Notes: generated from the sequence alone by a model not told the origin. 64,000 bases of DNA from Actinobacillus capsulatus DSM 19761 (GCF_000374285.1 NZ_KB893938.1:1-64000); one strand, 5' to 3'. Positions 18,943 through 29,506 are shown, counted from the stretch's first letter. A program made the numbers and translations.

Positions 18943-19944
18943 CTACCCCATCAAGGTTTTATTGGGTTCTCTCGCAATTTCTCTGGCCAATTTCGGTACT
19001 AAATAACCCGAACTAATGCGTTGCAATTCTTTATAAATTTCCGCTGCGTGTCGATCTTCGATAAAGAAATGGCTTGCGCCTTCCACTCTATCCAACAAAT
19101 GTAAATAATACGGCAATACACCGCTATCAAATAATTTATCACTTAATGCTTTCAATGTTTGTGCATTATCATTCACCCCTTTCAATAAAACGGATTGATT
19201 GAGTAACACAACATTTGCTTGGCGCAATTGATTGAGCCTTTCAGCTAAAACCTCATCTACTTCATTAGGATGATTGATATGGGTCACTATCACAACTTTT
19301 AAACGAGATTTTGATAATCGGTCACATAATTGCTCGGTGATACGACTTGGAATCACTACCGGCAAACGGGTATGAATACGTAAGGTTTTGATATGCGGAA
19401 GCTGTTCCAAAGCGGAAATCAACCAATCCAATTCGCTGTCTTTTGCCATTAACGGATCGCCGCCAGAGAAAATAACTTCTTCTAATTCCGTATGCGCCGC
19501 AATATAGTCCAATCCCTGCTGCCAAACCGCTTTACCGCTTTTTACTTCATCATAAGGGAAATGACGGCGGAAACAATAACGGCAATTGATCGCACAACTG
19601 TTCTTAATCATAAACAGCAAACGATTATGGTACTTATGCAAAATATTCGGTGCGGGGCTATATTGCTCTTCCAACGGATCTTTCACAAAGCCTTCCACCT
19701 GTAAAAACTCTTCCGCCGCTGACATTGCCTGTAAAAAAAGCGGATCATTTTTATCACCTTTTCGCATTTTTTCTACAAACGGACGAGGAACACGCAACGC
19801 GAATAATTTACGTGCCGTTATCGCCGTTTCAAACTCTTTCGGATTAAGCTCTAGATGTTCTAATAAAGCGATAGGATCATTGAATGCTTGTGCTAAATCA
19901 ATAAGCCATTGGGGGTTGGAAGATTCAATTTGGACTAGTTGCAT
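18943..19944 (-). CDS. epmB: EF-P (R)-beta-lysine modification: lysine 2,3-aminomutase
   Basis: 333 aa radical-SAM, PLP-dependent enzyme that makes (R)-beta-lysine, which EpmA attaches to elongation factor P. The iron-sulfur motif CAINCRYCF and the SAM-binding FSGGDPL are present, with the PLP domain downstream. It lacks the N- and C-terminal extensions of catabolic lysine aminomutases, as expected for EpmB. Its target gene efp lies 0.8 kb away on the opposite strand, a conserved neighbourhood; epmA is not in the window. Confidence 0.94.
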   Translation of the reverse strand: MQLVQIESSNPQWLIDLAQAFNDPIALLEHLELNPKEFETAITARKLFALRVPRPFVEKMRKGDKNDPLFLQAMSAAEEFLQVEGFVKDPLEEQYSPAPNILHKYHNRLLFMIKNSCAINCRYCFRRHFPYDEVKSGKAVWQQGLDYIAAHTELEEVIFSGGDPLMAKDSELDWLISALEQLPHIKTLRIHTRLPVVIPSRITEQLCDRLSKSRLKVVIVTHINHPNEVDEVLAERLNQLRQANVVLLNQSVLLKGVNDNAQTLKALSDKLFDSGVLPYYLHLLDRVEGASHFFIEDRHAAEIYKELQRISSGYLVPKLAREIAREPNKTLMG

Positions 19945-19950
19945 AATTCG

Positions 19951-20014
19951 TAGAGGCGTGCTACGTACGCCCTAATATTGATAGAAAAACAAAAAGGGCG
20001 TAATGCTACGCCCC
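19951..20014. repeat. Paired GGGCGTA/TACGCCC palindromes in the epmB leader
   Basis: Two short hairpins sit just before epmB: GGCGT / ACGCC (19954-19971) and AGGGCGTA / TACGCCC (19995-20012). The 3' side of the first (TACGCCCT) can also pair with the 5' side of the second (AGGGCGTA), so two alternative folds are possible. Such GGGGCGTA...TACGCCC words occur as interspersed repeats in many genomes. Confidence 0.5.
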
Positions 20015-20030
20015 TCCGCAAAATAAGAAA

Positions 20031-20588
20031 TTATTGTACTAAATTACACGCAAGTGGTGAACCATTTGGATTAACCATTACAACAGGTGCAGATGGACTA
20101 CCTTGTGCTGCAATTAAATATTGCACGCCAGAAATACAATAACGGCGGTAACCATCGGTTTTCTCCACTAAAAACGGATCAACTTGACCACCAATGCTCT
20201 TAAACGTTGCCACTGTAGTCGGTACACTATTTGCAATATTTTTTGCATTTTCAACCGCTTGTGGTTGCGCTGGCGCCGCTGCTTGCTGTGTTTGAGCTTG
20301 AGCTGGAGTCGGTGCAAGCATTTCACTTAATACATAACCTGCTGCCGCACCGGTTGCAAAGCTCGCTAAACGGTTTCCACCATTTGCTTGAGGCTGTTGA
20401 TTCGGGATCGCACGGTTTTGCGTATTATCGAATGTCGCATCTCTTTGCGTATTTGAATGAATAGATTGTGTTTTTTGTGCCGCAATCGGTTTACCTGTTA
20501 CCGAACGAGATGAACCACCACGCTTTGCTTCCGCAACTGTTGCAATAGATAAAGCAATGATTGCAGAAAGAGTAATAACTTTTTTCAT
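20031..20588 (-). CDS. Secreted or membrane-associated protein of unknown function with glycine-zipper-like segment
   Basis: About 185 aa from the ATG at 20588, chosen because GGGA lies 8 bases upstream and a promoter lies between it and the longer in-frame start at 20702. Residues 1 to about 20 form a signal peptide ending AEA. The middle is rich in Gln, Asn, Pro and Ala, with a small-residue hydrophobic patch (LASFATGAAAGYVLSEML) resembling a glycine zipper. The C-terminus (YRRYCISGVQYLIAAQG...CNLVQ) has two cysteines that may form a disulfide. I do not recognise the family. Confidence 0.7.
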   Translation of the reverse strand: MKKVITLSAIIALSIATVAEAKRGGSSRSVTGKPIAAQKTQSIHSNTQRDATFDNTQNRAIPNQQPQANGGNRLASFATGAAAGYVLSEMLAPTPAQAQTQQAAAPAQPQAVENAKNIANSVPTTVATFKSIGGQVDPFLVEKTDGYRRYCISGVQYLIAAQGSPSAPVVMVNPNGSPLACNLVQ

Positions 20589-20660
20589 TGAGTTTCCCTT
20601 ATTCATACGATTTTTGAAGTATAGCGTAAAAACTTTTAGAGATCTTTCGCTAATTACTGT

Positions 20661-20688
20661 ATTATATGGGTCTTTTTGACAAATCCAA
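20661..20688 (-). promoter_or_regulatory. Sigma-70-like promoter of the 20031-20588 gene
   Basis: On the minus strand: -35 TTGGAT (20683-20688), a 16-base spacer and -10 TATAAT (20661-20666). Transcription would start near 20654, giving a leader of about 65 bases. This supports the shorter start at 20588. Confidence 0.6.
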
Positions 20689-20738
20689 TAGTGGGTTTTC
20701 AACTTTTGTTAATTTATTGTTAAATAATTGAGGAAACA

Positions 20739-21305
20739 ATGGCTAGTTACAGCACTAATGATTTCAAACCGGGTTTAAAATTCATCCAAGATGGCGAACC
20801 TTGTGTAATCGTTGAAAACGAATTCGTTAAACCGGGTAAAGGTCAAGCATTTACCCGTACTAAAATCCGCAAATTAATCTCTGGTAAAGTATTAGAGATT
20901 AACTTCAAATCAGGTACTTCTGTTGAAGCGGCGGACGTTGTAGATTACAACTACACTTACTCATATAAAGATGAAGATTTCTGGTACTTTATGCACCCGG
21001 AAACATTCGAACAAATCTCTGTAGACCAAAAAGCATTAGGCGATAACGACAAATGGTTAGTTGACCAGGCTGAATGTATCATCACATTATGGAACGGTTC
21101 TGCAATTTCTGTAACTCCACCAAACTTCGTTGAATTAGAAGTAGTTGAAACAGATCCGGGCTTAAAAGGTGATACAGCAGGTACTGGTGGTAAACCGGCT
21201 ACATTAAGCACAGGGGCGGTTGTTCGTGTACCATTATTCGTACAAATAGGTGAAGTAATCCGTGTTGACACTCGTTCAGGCGAATACGTTTCACGTGTAA
21301 AATAA
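20739..21305 (+). CDS. efp: Translation elongation factor P
   Basis: 188 aa. EF-P enters the ribosomal E site and relieves stalling at polyproline. The modified lysine is Lys34 in KPGKGQAF, the site beta-lysylated with the help of EpmB encoded nearby. The KOW-like N-terminal domain and two OB domains (ending [18 protein letters not shown]) are complete. GAGGAAAC lies 4-11 bases before the ATG. Confidence 0.98.
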   Translation: MASYSTNDFKPGLKFIQDGEPCVIVENEFVKPGKGQAFTRTKIRKLISGKVLEINFKSGTSVEAADVVDYNYTYSYKDEDFWYFMHPETFEQISVDQKALGDNDKWLVDQAECIITLWNGSAISVTPPNFVELEVVETDPGLKGDTAGTGGKPATLSTGAVVRVPLFVQIGEVIRVDTRSGEYVSRVK

Positions 21306-21321
21306 TCTCTGATAAGAGTAC

Positions 21322-21373
21322 AAGCGGTCGAATTTCTTGCAAATTTTGCAAACAATTCGACCGCTTTTTTATT
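21322..21373 (+). terminator. Uptake-signal-pair terminator after efp
   Basis: AAGCGGTCGAATT / AATTCGACCGCTT stem followed by TTTTTT on the plus strand. The 5' arm is a perfect uptake signal core (ACAAGCGGTC). Confidence 0.85.
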
Positions 21374-21453
21374 TCTCGCCGTTTGCTGCTTTATGAAGCT
21401 CACAATACAGTGTAGAATACCCTGTTATTTTTATTTAAAGGCAACAGAGAACA

Positions 21454-23127
21454 ATGATGACAGAAGAAATTTTAGAAAATGCGCCGGAAACCCGTGCGAA
21501 TTTTATTACTCATATTATTGATGAAGATTTAAAAAGCGGTAAACACAATAACGTTTACACTCGTTTCCCACCTGAGCCGAACGGTTATTTACATATCGGT
21601 CACGCAAAATCAATCTGCTTAAACTTCGGTATTGCCCAAGAATATAAAGGCCTATGTAACCTTCGTTTTGATGATACCAACCCGGTAAAAGAAGATGTTG
21701 AATACGTTGATTCAATCAAACAAGACGTAGAATGGTTAGGTTTTAAATGGGAAGGTGAACCACGTTATGCATCTGACTATTTTGATCAACTTTATGGCTA
21801 CGCAATTGAGTTAATCAACAAAGGTTTAGCTTATGTTGACGAACTTTCGCCGGATGAAATGCGTGAATATCGCGGCACATTAACCGAGCCGGGCAAAAAC
21901 AGCCCGTACCGTGACCGTAGCGTGGAAGAAAACTTAGCGTTATTTGAAAAAATGAAAAATGGTGAGTTTGAAGAAGGTAAAGCGTGTTTACGCGCCAAAA
22001 TTGATATGGCATCACCGTTTATCGTAATGCGTGACCCGGTAATCTACCGTGTCAAATTTGCTCACCATCACCAAACTGGTGATAAATGGTGCATCTATCC
22101 GATGTACGATTTTACACACTGTATTTCGGATGCGATTGAGCGCATTACTCACTCGTTATGTACGCTTGAATTCCAAGATAACCGCCGTTTATACGATTGG
22201 GTACTTGAAAATATTTCTATCGAGCATCCACTACCGCACCAATACGAATTTTCTCGTTTAAACTTAGAAGGCACTCTCACTTCTAAACGTAAGTTATTGA
22301 AATTAGTGACAGATGGTACGGTGGACGGTTGGAATGACCCTCGTATGCCGACTATTTCAGGTTTACGTCGTCGTGGTTATACACCGGCTTCATTACGTGA
22401 ATTCTGTCGCCGTATCGGTGTAACCAAACAAGATAACGTAGTCGAATACTCTGCACTTGAAGCCTGTATTCGTGAAGATTTAAACGAAAACGCACCACGT
22501 GCAATGGCAGTAATCAACCCTGTTCGTGTTGTGATTGAAAACTTTGGTGATAAAGAAATCTTAAAAGCACCGAATCATCCGAATCGTCCGGAATTGGGCG
22601 AGCGTGATTTATCGTTTACTCGTGAACTTTATATCGATGAAGCGGACTTCCGTGAAGAAGCAAACAAGCAATACAAACGTTTAGTATTAGGCAAAGAAGT
22701 GCGCTTACGTAATGCTTATGTAATTAAAGCTAAGCGAGTAGAAAAAGACGAAAACGGTAAAATCACTACCATTTTCTGTACTTACGATCCGGAAACTTTA
22801 GGTAAAAATCCGGCAGACGGTCGTAAAGTAAAAGGCGTAATACACTGGGTATCAGCGGAAGATAATAAACCGGCTGAATTCCGTATTTACAACCGTTTAT
22901 TCACGGTAGCTAACCCAGGTGCAGAAGACGATATTAATACAGTATTAAATCCGGAATCATTAGTAATCAAACATGGTTTCGTAGAACAAAGCCTAGGTAA
23001 TGCGAAAGCGGAACAAGGCTACCAATTTGAACGTGAAGGCTATTACTGTTTAGACAGTAAAGACGGTTCGGCTGAAAACTTAGTATTTAACTTAACTGTA
23101 AGTTTAAAAGAAGGTTTTACAGCTTAA
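21454..23127 (+). CDS. glnS: Glutaminyl-tRNA synthetase
   Basis: 557 aa class I synthetase. The HIGH box is in [15 protein letters not shown]; the KMSKS counterpart is TLTSKRKL, a form usual in GlnRS. C-terminal anticodon-binding beta-barrels follow. Two ATG codons lie in tandem at 21454 and 21457, and either may start the protein. Length matches E. coli GlnRS (554). Expressed alone between two hairpin terminators. Confidence 0.97.
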   Translation: MMTEEILENAPETRANFITHIIDEDLKSGKHNNVYTRFPPEPNGYLHIGHAKSICLNFGIAQEYKGLCNLRFDDTNPVKEDVEYVDSIKQDVEWLGFKWEGEPRYASDYFDQLYGYAIELINKGLAYVDELSPDEMREYRGTLTEPGKNSPYRDRSVEENLALFEKMKNGEFEEGKACLRAKIDMASPFIVMRDPVIYRVKFAHHHQTGDKWCIYPMYDFTHCISDAIERITHSLCTLEFQDNRRLYDWVLENISIEHPLPHQYEFSRLNLEGTLTSKRKLLKLVTDGTVDGWNDPRMPTISGLRRRGYTPASLREFCRRIGVTKQDNVVEYSALEACIREDLNENAPRAMAVINPVRVVIENFGDKEILKAPNHPNRPELGERDLSFTRELYIDEADFREEANKQYKRLVLGKEVRLRNAYVIKAKRVEKDENGKITTIFCTYDPETLGKNPADGRKVKGVIHWVSAEDNKPAEFRIYNRLFTVANPGAEDDINTVLNPESLVIKHGFVEQSLGNAKAEQGYQFEREGYYCLDSKDGSAENLVFNLTVSLKEGFTA

Positions 23128-23137
23128 TTTTAATGAT

Positions 23138-23166
23138 AAGCAGTCAAATATGACCGCTTTTTTACA
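23138..23166 (+). terminator. Terminator after glnS
   Basis: Short stem AAGCAGTCA / TGACCGCTT followed by TTTTT. One arm is a decayed uptake signal (AAGCAGT instead of AAGCGGT). Confidence 0.65.
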
Positions 23167-23181
23167 TACTCGAGGACAGAT

Positions 23182-23325
23182 ATGAAAAAAGTTATCTTCT
23201 TAGTGGCAAGCATTTTAGTGATCAGTGCTTGTTCACAATCTAAAAACATTTATTTTAACGGTGCGGAAGGCTCGAATTCTGGCATTAAATACGAATCAAC
23301 CAGTAAAGAGTTTTCATTAAACTAA
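23182..23325 (+). CDS. Small lipoprotein, 47 aa
   Basis: Too short for usual gene calling but well supported: GAGGACAG SD-like sequence, ATG, Lys-Lys, a hydrophobic stretch, and a lipobox LVISAC with the lipidated Cys at residue 17. The mature peptide is about 31 residues (SQSKNIYFNGAEGSNSG...). A terminator follows directly. Small lipoproteins of this kind often anchor in the outer membrane or act as entericidin-like or assembly factors; no function can be assigned. Confidence 0.72.
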   Translation: MKKVIFLVASILVISACSQSKNIYFNGAEGSNSGIKYESTSKEFSLN

Positions 23326-23340
23326 CAGCTTCATATATAA

Positions 23341-23404
23341 ACAAGCGGTTAAATTCTTCGGATTTTTTGCAAAAAATCTTCTGAGAATTTAACCGCTTAT
23401 TTTA
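23341..23404 (+). terminator. Uptake-signal-pair terminator after the small lipoprotein gene
   Basis: Arms CAAGCGGTTAAATTCT and AGAATTTAACCGCTT with TATTTTATT after the stem. Serves the plus-strand lipoprotein gene and possibly slt from the other side. Confidence 0.7.
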
Positions 23405-23429
23405 TTGGAATAAGAGATTAATCAGCTGA

Positions 23430-25562
23430 TTAATACTGCTTCTGCCATTCCTCTTTATAAAACATTTGTTTGCTTGTTTTACCCTGTAACATTTGATAGT
23501 AATAATCATAAGTTACTACATTTTGCACATATCCTCTTGTTTCATAAAACGGAATCGAAGCAATAAATTCATCCATTGCTAACGTGCCGCTACTACGTGC
23601 TAACCATTTATCTACTCGACTTGCACCTGCGTTATAAGCCGCAGCAATCAAAATGCGATTATTCGGATACTTCACATTTAACTCATTTAAATGCGCTGTA
23701 CCTAACATAATATTTCTAAGCGGATCAAACAAATCTTTATCGTTCCCAAACGGCAATCCCATATTTTTCGCCGTTAATGCTGCTGTACTCGGTAACATCT
23801 GCATTAGCCCCATCGCATTTACGTGTGACTTAGCTTGGTTGTTCCAAGCACTTTCTTGGCGAGCAATTGCCATCGCAAAACTTTTAGACACGCCTTTTTC
23901 AGTAAGATTTAAATCAAACCATTGTGCATAAGCATTCGGTAGACGTAGATCGATATAATCCCATGCTTTTGCCTGAATTGTAGCTTCAACGGCTAAATCA
24001 TACCATTCTTGCTGTTTAGCATATTCACTTAGGCCTAATTGCTCTTCAAACGATAGAGTCTTCAGCCATTCAACCCATAATCCTCTAGCGGATTCGAAAC
24101 GATTAAGCGCACGCCATTCTTTAATACGCATAAATTGTGGGGTAAATTGCGCTATCTGCTCATCTGTTAACGATTTAACTTCAGGCTGATTAAACTGATA
24201 CCTCGTATCTAATTGCTGAGCGGCTAACATCGGATAAAAACCACGCTCTTTCGCCAAACTTGTAAACTGTTGAGTACGCTTTTGTGGATCTTTTTCTGTT
24301 TTTGCTAACCAATACCGCCATTCTGCTTTTTGTTTAGCCTCATCCGATAATAACACGAGCCACGTATCTAACTTCTCTTTTTTCCATAGCGCCATACGTA
24401 GGCGTCGCTCGGTTAGATTATCCGCTTTTAATGTTTGAAGCTCATTATCACGCCAAATTTGCCATTCGCCGGATTGGTTATCAAAAAAGCGGCTGATAAA
24501 AGTCGTTTTCCATTCTTTTAGTTCTGCCGGTGTCAGTTGCCATTTTTCTGCCCAAGTTTGATAAGGCGCAAAATTTGGAGACAGCATATCTTCGGCTAAT
24601 GATTTCAATAGCTTAGGAAAAGTAAGCATAACTAATGCTTTATTATGTTCGGTAAGCGGTTGATTTCGGATAAAATTTTGCAAATAATTTACGTTACTCT
24701 GTAATTTGCTTACTTCGCTAAGCCATAAAGCAAGGTCTGAATCTTGAGTATTTAAACTCAAAGTTTCTAAGCCTTTAGCTGCATTTTGTTTAAATAATTC
24801 AACCGCTTTTAAACGAATGTTTTCCGCTGTTTTACCACCTTGATCACGCCAATAAGCCTCAAGATCCACACAACTTTGTGGTAATTCTGCCGTTTTTAGC
24901 CAAAACTTTTCAAACTGTCCGAGTAAATCCGTCATGACATTATTGGCTGCCGTATTCGCTGAAACGTTTGCTTTTGCAGCCTGTTCAGCTTCTGGATTGA
25001 GCTGTGCTTGGTTAGCAAATAGTTGGTAATGAGCCGAAAAGACTCGACACTGATTTTCATTACCCTCCGGAGTCACTTTCTTTGCATACTCAAGTAACTC
25101 GGCCCATTTTGACGCTTGATATAATTGTTCAAATGTGAGCTGATTTAAGCGTTTCTGATAAATCGAATTCGGATATTTTTCGGAGAACGCTGCCATTTCT
25201 TGTTCTGAAATTTGCTTAACTGCAAGCTTAGTCTTCAGCAATTCCCATTCCGCTTCCATTTCCAGCGGATAGCCGGCTAATGCCTTGAGTAACACATTAC
25301 TTAACTGTAATGCATTCGGCGTTAATGTTTTCTTTGTTTGTGCCGCTTTTAAAATTGCTTCTAATTGCTCAAAATAAGCTCTTTGCTTAACGAGTTCCGC
25401 TACGTCTTGTTGCTCTTTTTGCCATTTGTCAGTTAATTTTTCCAGTCCAGCTTGTAGTTGAACGACCTCTGTTTCACTGTATACTTTTGCTTTAGGCTTT
25501 GCTGCAACAGTTATATTTACTGAAGCTGCAACCAATAAAGCTAAAACTGTTTTTTTCCACAT
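23430..25562 (-). CDS. slt: Soluble lytic murein transglycosylase
   Basis: 710 aa periplasmic enzyme that cleaves peptidoglycan to 1,6-anhydro-muropeptides. It has a signal peptide (1 to about 20), a long alpha-superhelical doughnut region, and a C-terminal lysozyme-like domain with the catalytic Glu in AIARQESAWN, then AMGLMQMLPSTA and AAAYNAGASRV. Length exceeds E. coli Slt70 (645) mostly in the helical part. Expressed alone. Confidence 0.95.
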   Translation of the reverse strand: MWKKTVLALLVAASVNITVAAKPKAKVYSETEVVQLQAGLEKLTDKWQKEQQDVAELVKQRAYFEQLEAILKAAQTKKTLTPNALQLSNVLLKALAGYPLEMEAEWELLKTKLAVKQISEQEMAAFSEKYPNSIYQKRLNQLTFEQLYQASKWAELLEYAKKVTPEGNENQCRVFSAHYQLFANQAQLNPEAEQAAKANVSANTAANNVMTDLLGQFEKFWLKTAELPQSCVDLEAYWRDQGGKTAENIRLKAVELFKQNAAKGLETLSLNTQDSDLALWLSEVSKLQSNVNYLQNFIRNQPLTEHNKALVMLTFPKLLKSLAEDMLSPNFAPYQTWAEKWQLTPAELKEWKTTFISRFFDNQSGEWQIWRDNELQTLKADNLTERRLRMALWKKEKLDTWLVLLSDEAKQKAEWRYWLAKTEKDPQKRTQQFTSLAKERGFYPMLAAQQLDTRYQFNQPEVKSLTDEQIAQFTPQFMRIKEWRALNRFESARGLWVEWLKTLSFEEQLGLSEYAKQQEWYDLAVEATIQAKAWDYIDLRLPNAYAQWFDLNLTEKGVSKSFAMAIARQESAWNNQAKSHVNAMGLMQMLPSTAALTAKNMGLPFGNDKDLFDPLRNIMLGTAHLNELNVKYPNNRILIAAAYNAGASRVDKWLARSSGTLAMDEFIASIPFYETRGYVQNVVTYDYYYQMLQGKTSKQMFYKEEWQKQY

Positions 25563-25603
25563 TATTTCTTCCCCTTTTTTCTTTACTTAAGCAAGTTAGG
25601 CAC

Positions 25604-25636
25604 AAAAAACCGCTTGAAGTTTCCTGCAAGCGGTTA
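25604..25636 (-). terminator. Uptake-signal-pair terminator after hpt
   Basis: AACCGCTTG / CAAGCGGTT stem with a 10-base loop. The minus-strand reading continues into TTTTTTG, so it ends hpt before slt. Confidence 0.75.
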
Positions 25637-25655
25637 GTTATATTATTTTGATGGT

Positions 25656-26195
25656 TTATTCGTCCATCACAACTTTGCCGATAAAATCAAGATTGCGATA
25701 TTTTTGAGCATAGTCAATGCCATATCCAACTACGAATTCATCCGGAATTGCAAAACCGACCCATTCAACCGGTACATCCACTTCACGACGTGAAGGTTTA
25801 TCGAGCAAAGTACAAATTGCCAGCGAACGAGGGTCACGTAAGTTCAATATATCGCGCACTTTGCTTAAGGTAAAACCGGTATCAATAATATCTTCAACAA
25901 TTAAAACGTCTTTACCGTGAATTTCACCATCAAGATCTTTTAAGATCTTAACATCACGGCTTGATTCCGTACCTGAACCATAGCTGGATGCAGTCATAAA
26001 ATCAACTTCAACCGGTACATCAATTAAACGCACTAAATCCGCCATAAACATAAATGAGCCACGTAATAACCCTACCACAACCAAATTCTCGCAATGTGAG
26101 TGTGCATAGTGATGATTAATTTCTTTAGCAAGTTCCATAATACGAGATTGAACTTCTTCGCGAGAAATAAGGGTTTCAACGTGATGTTTTTTCAT
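25656..26195 (-). CDS. hpt: Hypoxanthine phosphoribosyltransferase
   Basis: 179 aa purine-salvage enzyme making IMP (and GMP) from the base and PRPP. The PRPP-binding loop [14 protein letters not shown] is clear, as is [17 protein letters not shown] with the conserved LRG pyrophosphate-binding turn, and a C-terminal [18 protein letters not shown] flap. Length is typical. Its promoter should lie in 26196-26298, where an 8-1-8 palindrome is seen. Confidence 0.96.
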   Translation of the reverse strand: MKKHHVETLISREEVQSRIMELAKEINHHYAHSHCENLVVVGLLRGSFMFMADLVRLIDVPVEVDFMTASSYGSGTESSRDVKILKDLDGEIHGKDVLIVEDIIDTGFTLSKVRDILNLRDPRSLAICTLLDKPSRREVDVPVEWVGFAIPDEFVVGYGIDYAQKYRNLDFIGKVVMDE

Positions 26196-26264
26196 AATGT
26201 TTAAGCTCTCTTAATAAAGATAGAGGGTAATGATAATGACAATTAATACTAAAATCAAAGTAAA

Positions 26265-26281
26265 TTTGGTATAATACCAAA
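26265..26281. promoter_or_regulatory. Operator-like perfect palindrome upstream of hpt
   Basis: TTTGGTAT-A-ATACCAAA is a perfect 8-1-8 palindrome in the metB-hpt gap. It contains a TATAAT-like centre and has no T run, so it looks more like a protein-binding site than a terminator. The binding protein is unknown. Confidence 0.4.
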
Positions 26282-26298
26282 ATGTTATGCCAATTTAC

Positions 26299-27435
26299 TT
26301 ATTTTAATTGCTCGAATGCTTGGCGTAAATCCGCTTTTAGGTCTTCAACGTGTTCCAAGCCAACTGAGAAACGCAATAAGTTATTGGTGATACCACGTGC
26401 AATACGCTCCGCTTCCGGAATATCCATATGCGTTTGAGTTGACGGGTAAGTGATAAAGCTTTCCGTACCGCCTAAGCTCTCCGCAAAGGTAATCAAATTG
26501 ATCGCTTTTAAGAATTTCGGCACCCACTCTTCTTTTTGTAAACGGAATGAAAGCATACCGCTCTTACCTGAATAAAGTACGCTATCAATCTCAGGCTGTT
26601 CGCTTAAGAATTTCGCTAATTCGGTCGCATTTGACTGGTGGCGTTCCATACGTAACGCAAGGGTTTTTAAGCCACGCACCGCAAGATAAGAATCAAACGG
26701 CGAAAGCACCGCGCCGGCACAGTTTTGGAAGTAGAATAAGCGTTCCGAAAGATTTTGACCCGCTTCGTTTTTGGTTGCTTCCGAATCTTTTGCAACGATT
26801 AAACCGGCTAACACATCGTTATGACCAGAAAGGTATTTCGTTGCGCTATGAATAACAATATCCGCACCGTGTTCGATCGGACGGAATAAAATCGGAGTTA
26901 AGAAAGTATTATCCACAATTAACATTAAGTTATGTTTTTTCGCAATTTTAGAAATGGCATCAACATCACACTCTTCCATTAACGGGTTTGACGGCGTTTC
27001 CACAAAAATCGCTTTGGTGTTTGGTGTAATTGCCGCTTCAATCGCCGCCAAATCCGCAGTATTTACATAAACCGGTTTTACCGTATTATGGTGTTTATGG
27101 CTAAAATCGAATAAACGATAAGAACCGCCATATACATCGCTTGAAATAATCCATTCATCCGGTGCTTTGAAAAGCGACATCACTAACTGAATTGCTGCCA
27201 TACCTGATGCCATTGCAAAACCAGCATCACCGCCTTCTAAATCTGCAATACCTTGCTCTAACACGGCACGGGTCGGGTTTTTAGTACGGGTGTAATCCCA
27301 ACCTGTTGATTCACCTAAACCATCACGACCATAAGCGGTCGATAAAATAATAGGTGTTGCTACCGCACCCGTACGAGGATCAGTACGGTTACCTAACTGT
27401 ACTAACGTGGTTTCAATGTTGTTGTATTTGGTCAT
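26299..27435 (-). CDS. metB: Cystathionine gamma-synthase / O-acylhomoserine sulfhydrylase (MetI-like)
   Basis: 378 aa PLP enzyme of the Cys/Met metabolism family; it joins cysteine or sulfide to an activated homoserine in methionine synthesis. The PLP lysine is in IHSATKYLSGHND; the cofactor-binding DNTFLTPI and C-terminal SLGGTESFITYP...HMDIPEAER are present. From memory it resembles Bacillus MetI and Haemophilus MetB more than E. coli MetB. It follows dapB by 61 bases, so both may be cotranscribed. No MetJ-type box was seen. Confidence 0.85.
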   Translation of the reverse strand: MTKYNNIETTLVQLGNRTDPRTGAVATPIILSTAYGRDGLGESTGWDYTRTKNPTRAVLEQGIADLEGGDAGFAMASGMAAIQLVMSLFKAPDEWIISSDVYGGSYRLFDFSHKHHNTVKPVYVNTADLAAIEAAITPNTKAIFVETPSNPLMEECDVDAISKIAKKHNLMLIVDNTFLTPILFRPIEHGADIVIHSATKYLSGHNDVLAGLIVAKDSEATKNEAGQNLSERLFYFQNCAGAVLSPFDSYLAVRGLKTLALRMERHQSNATELAKFLSEQPEIDSVLYSGKSGMLSFRLQKEEWVPKFLKAINLITFAESLGGTESFITYPSTQTHMDIPEAERIARGITNNLLRFSVGLEHVEDLKADLRQAFEQLK

Positions 27436-27496
27436 TTTTCATTCCTTTCATTATTCATTTTAAACGCACTCGGTGCATCCCTACATTCAATCCGAA

Positions 27497-28333
<837 letters not shown>

Positions 28334-28340
28334 TTATTAA

Positions 28341-28400
28341 AATAAGCGGTCTGATTTTGCCATAAATTTGCAAAATTTTGTGAAAATTTTACCGCTTATT
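28341..28400 (-). terminator. Uptake-signal-pair hairpin between rlmM and dapB
   Basis: AATAAGCGGT / ACCGCTTATT arms with AT-rich inner pairing. The minus-strand reading continues into TTTTAATAAG, so it should end rlmM. Confidence 0.65.
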
Positions 28401-28414
28401 TATGTTGATTTTGC

Positions 28415-29506
28415 TTATTGGGGTTTACGTCCCATTACCGCAATATGTACGGTGATTTCTTCTCTATCGTGATAAAGATGTTTTGCCTGAATCTTAAACC
28501 AAAAACCTTGTTTCTCGAGTTCTTCTTCAAGATACGCTAAACATAATTGCACTTCTTGATAACGTTTTTTCATCGGTAATTTTAAGTTGAAAATCGTTTC
28601 TCGACACCAACCGTTAATTAACCATTTACCGATTAATTTGCTTATCCGCATTGGCTGTTCCACCATATCGCACACCAACCAGTCAATGGTTTTACGTTTA
28701 GGCGGTTGGAATTTGAAACCATCTTCAGGACAATGCTCAATACGTCCGGTTTCATGCAAACTTGCTGCCATTTTGCCGTGATCCACCGCATACACGAATA
28801 CACCACGTTTAACTAGTTGATAGGTCCAACCGCCCGGGCAAGCCCCTAAATCCACACCGGTCATTTCATCGGTAAAACGTTTTTTCTCTTCCGCTTCCGG
28901 AATAAAAGTGAGGATCGCTTCTTCTAATTTTAAGGTCGAACGGCTTGGGGCTCCCACTGGGAATTTCAAACGAGGAATTCCCATAAAAAACGGCGATTTA
29001 TTAGCGTTATAGGCATAACCGACATAGCAACAGCTCGGACGAACAAATAAAATATGTAAGCTGATACTGCCTTTTGCGCGATCCGATTTGGTTAGCCAAC
29101 CTTGCTTTTTCAGGCTATTACGGAGTGGCACGGTAAATTTACGACAAAAGGTCAGTAATTCTTTTGCTTCGTTAGTATCCGGTGTTTCAACAAAAATATC
29201 TGAACTATGGCGAGGATTTAGCGCTTGGTATTGGGCTAAAATCGGTAAAATGCGATCTTCAACAGGCAGATCTTGTAGCATATCGCCGACTACAATCATT
29301 TGACGAGCAAAAATCAATTGTTCAAATTTTAATTCTCTGGCTAAGCGATCTGCATCACCAGCTTGATAACATTCAAAAATGATATAACCACTATTTTCTT
29401 TTAAATTCACAAAGCCAAACACACCAAGTTGTGCCGCTTTATCGGTAACCTCACCGGCAGTCTCTTTTTCAAAGCCCGCCCGACAATATAATGCTAGTTT
29501 ATTCAT
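28415..29506 (-). CDS. rlmM: 23S rRNA C2498 2'-O-ribose methyltransferase
   Basis: 363 aa SAM-dependent enzyme with an N-terminal THUMP-like domain and a C-terminal Rossmann methyltransferase fold. The SAM motif [18 protein letters not shown] and the catalytic-site VCDMVEQP are visible, as is the lysine-rich C-terminal part. Length matches E. coli RlmM (366). Next to the DUF423 gene as in E. coli (ygdE-ygdD), but the two are separated here by the small unit at 29.58-29.89 kb. Confidence 0.93.
   Translation of the reverse strand: MNKLALYCRAGFEKETAGEVTDKAAQLGVFGFVNLKENSGYIIFECYQAGDADRLARELKFEQLIFARQMIVVGDMLQDLPVEDRILPILAQYQALNPRHSSDIFVETPDTNEAKELLTFCRKFTVPLRNSLKKQGWLTKSDRAKGSISLHILFVRPSCCYVGYAYNANKSPFFMGIPRLKFPVGAPSRSTLKLEEAILTFIPEAEEKKRFTDEMTGVDLGACPGGWTYQLVKRGVFVYAVDHGKMAASLHETGRIEHCPEDGFKFQPPKRKTIDWLVCDMVEQPMRISKLIGKWLINGWCRETIFNLKLPMKKRYQEVQLCLAYLEEELEKQGFWFKIQAKHLYHDREEITVHIAVMGRKPQ

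Noticed and set aside
26226..26245. Fur-box-like GGTAATGATAATGAC sequence upstream of hpt
   Set aside because: Only one half of the dyad fits; the other half has several mismatches, and hpt is not a usual iron-regulated gene.
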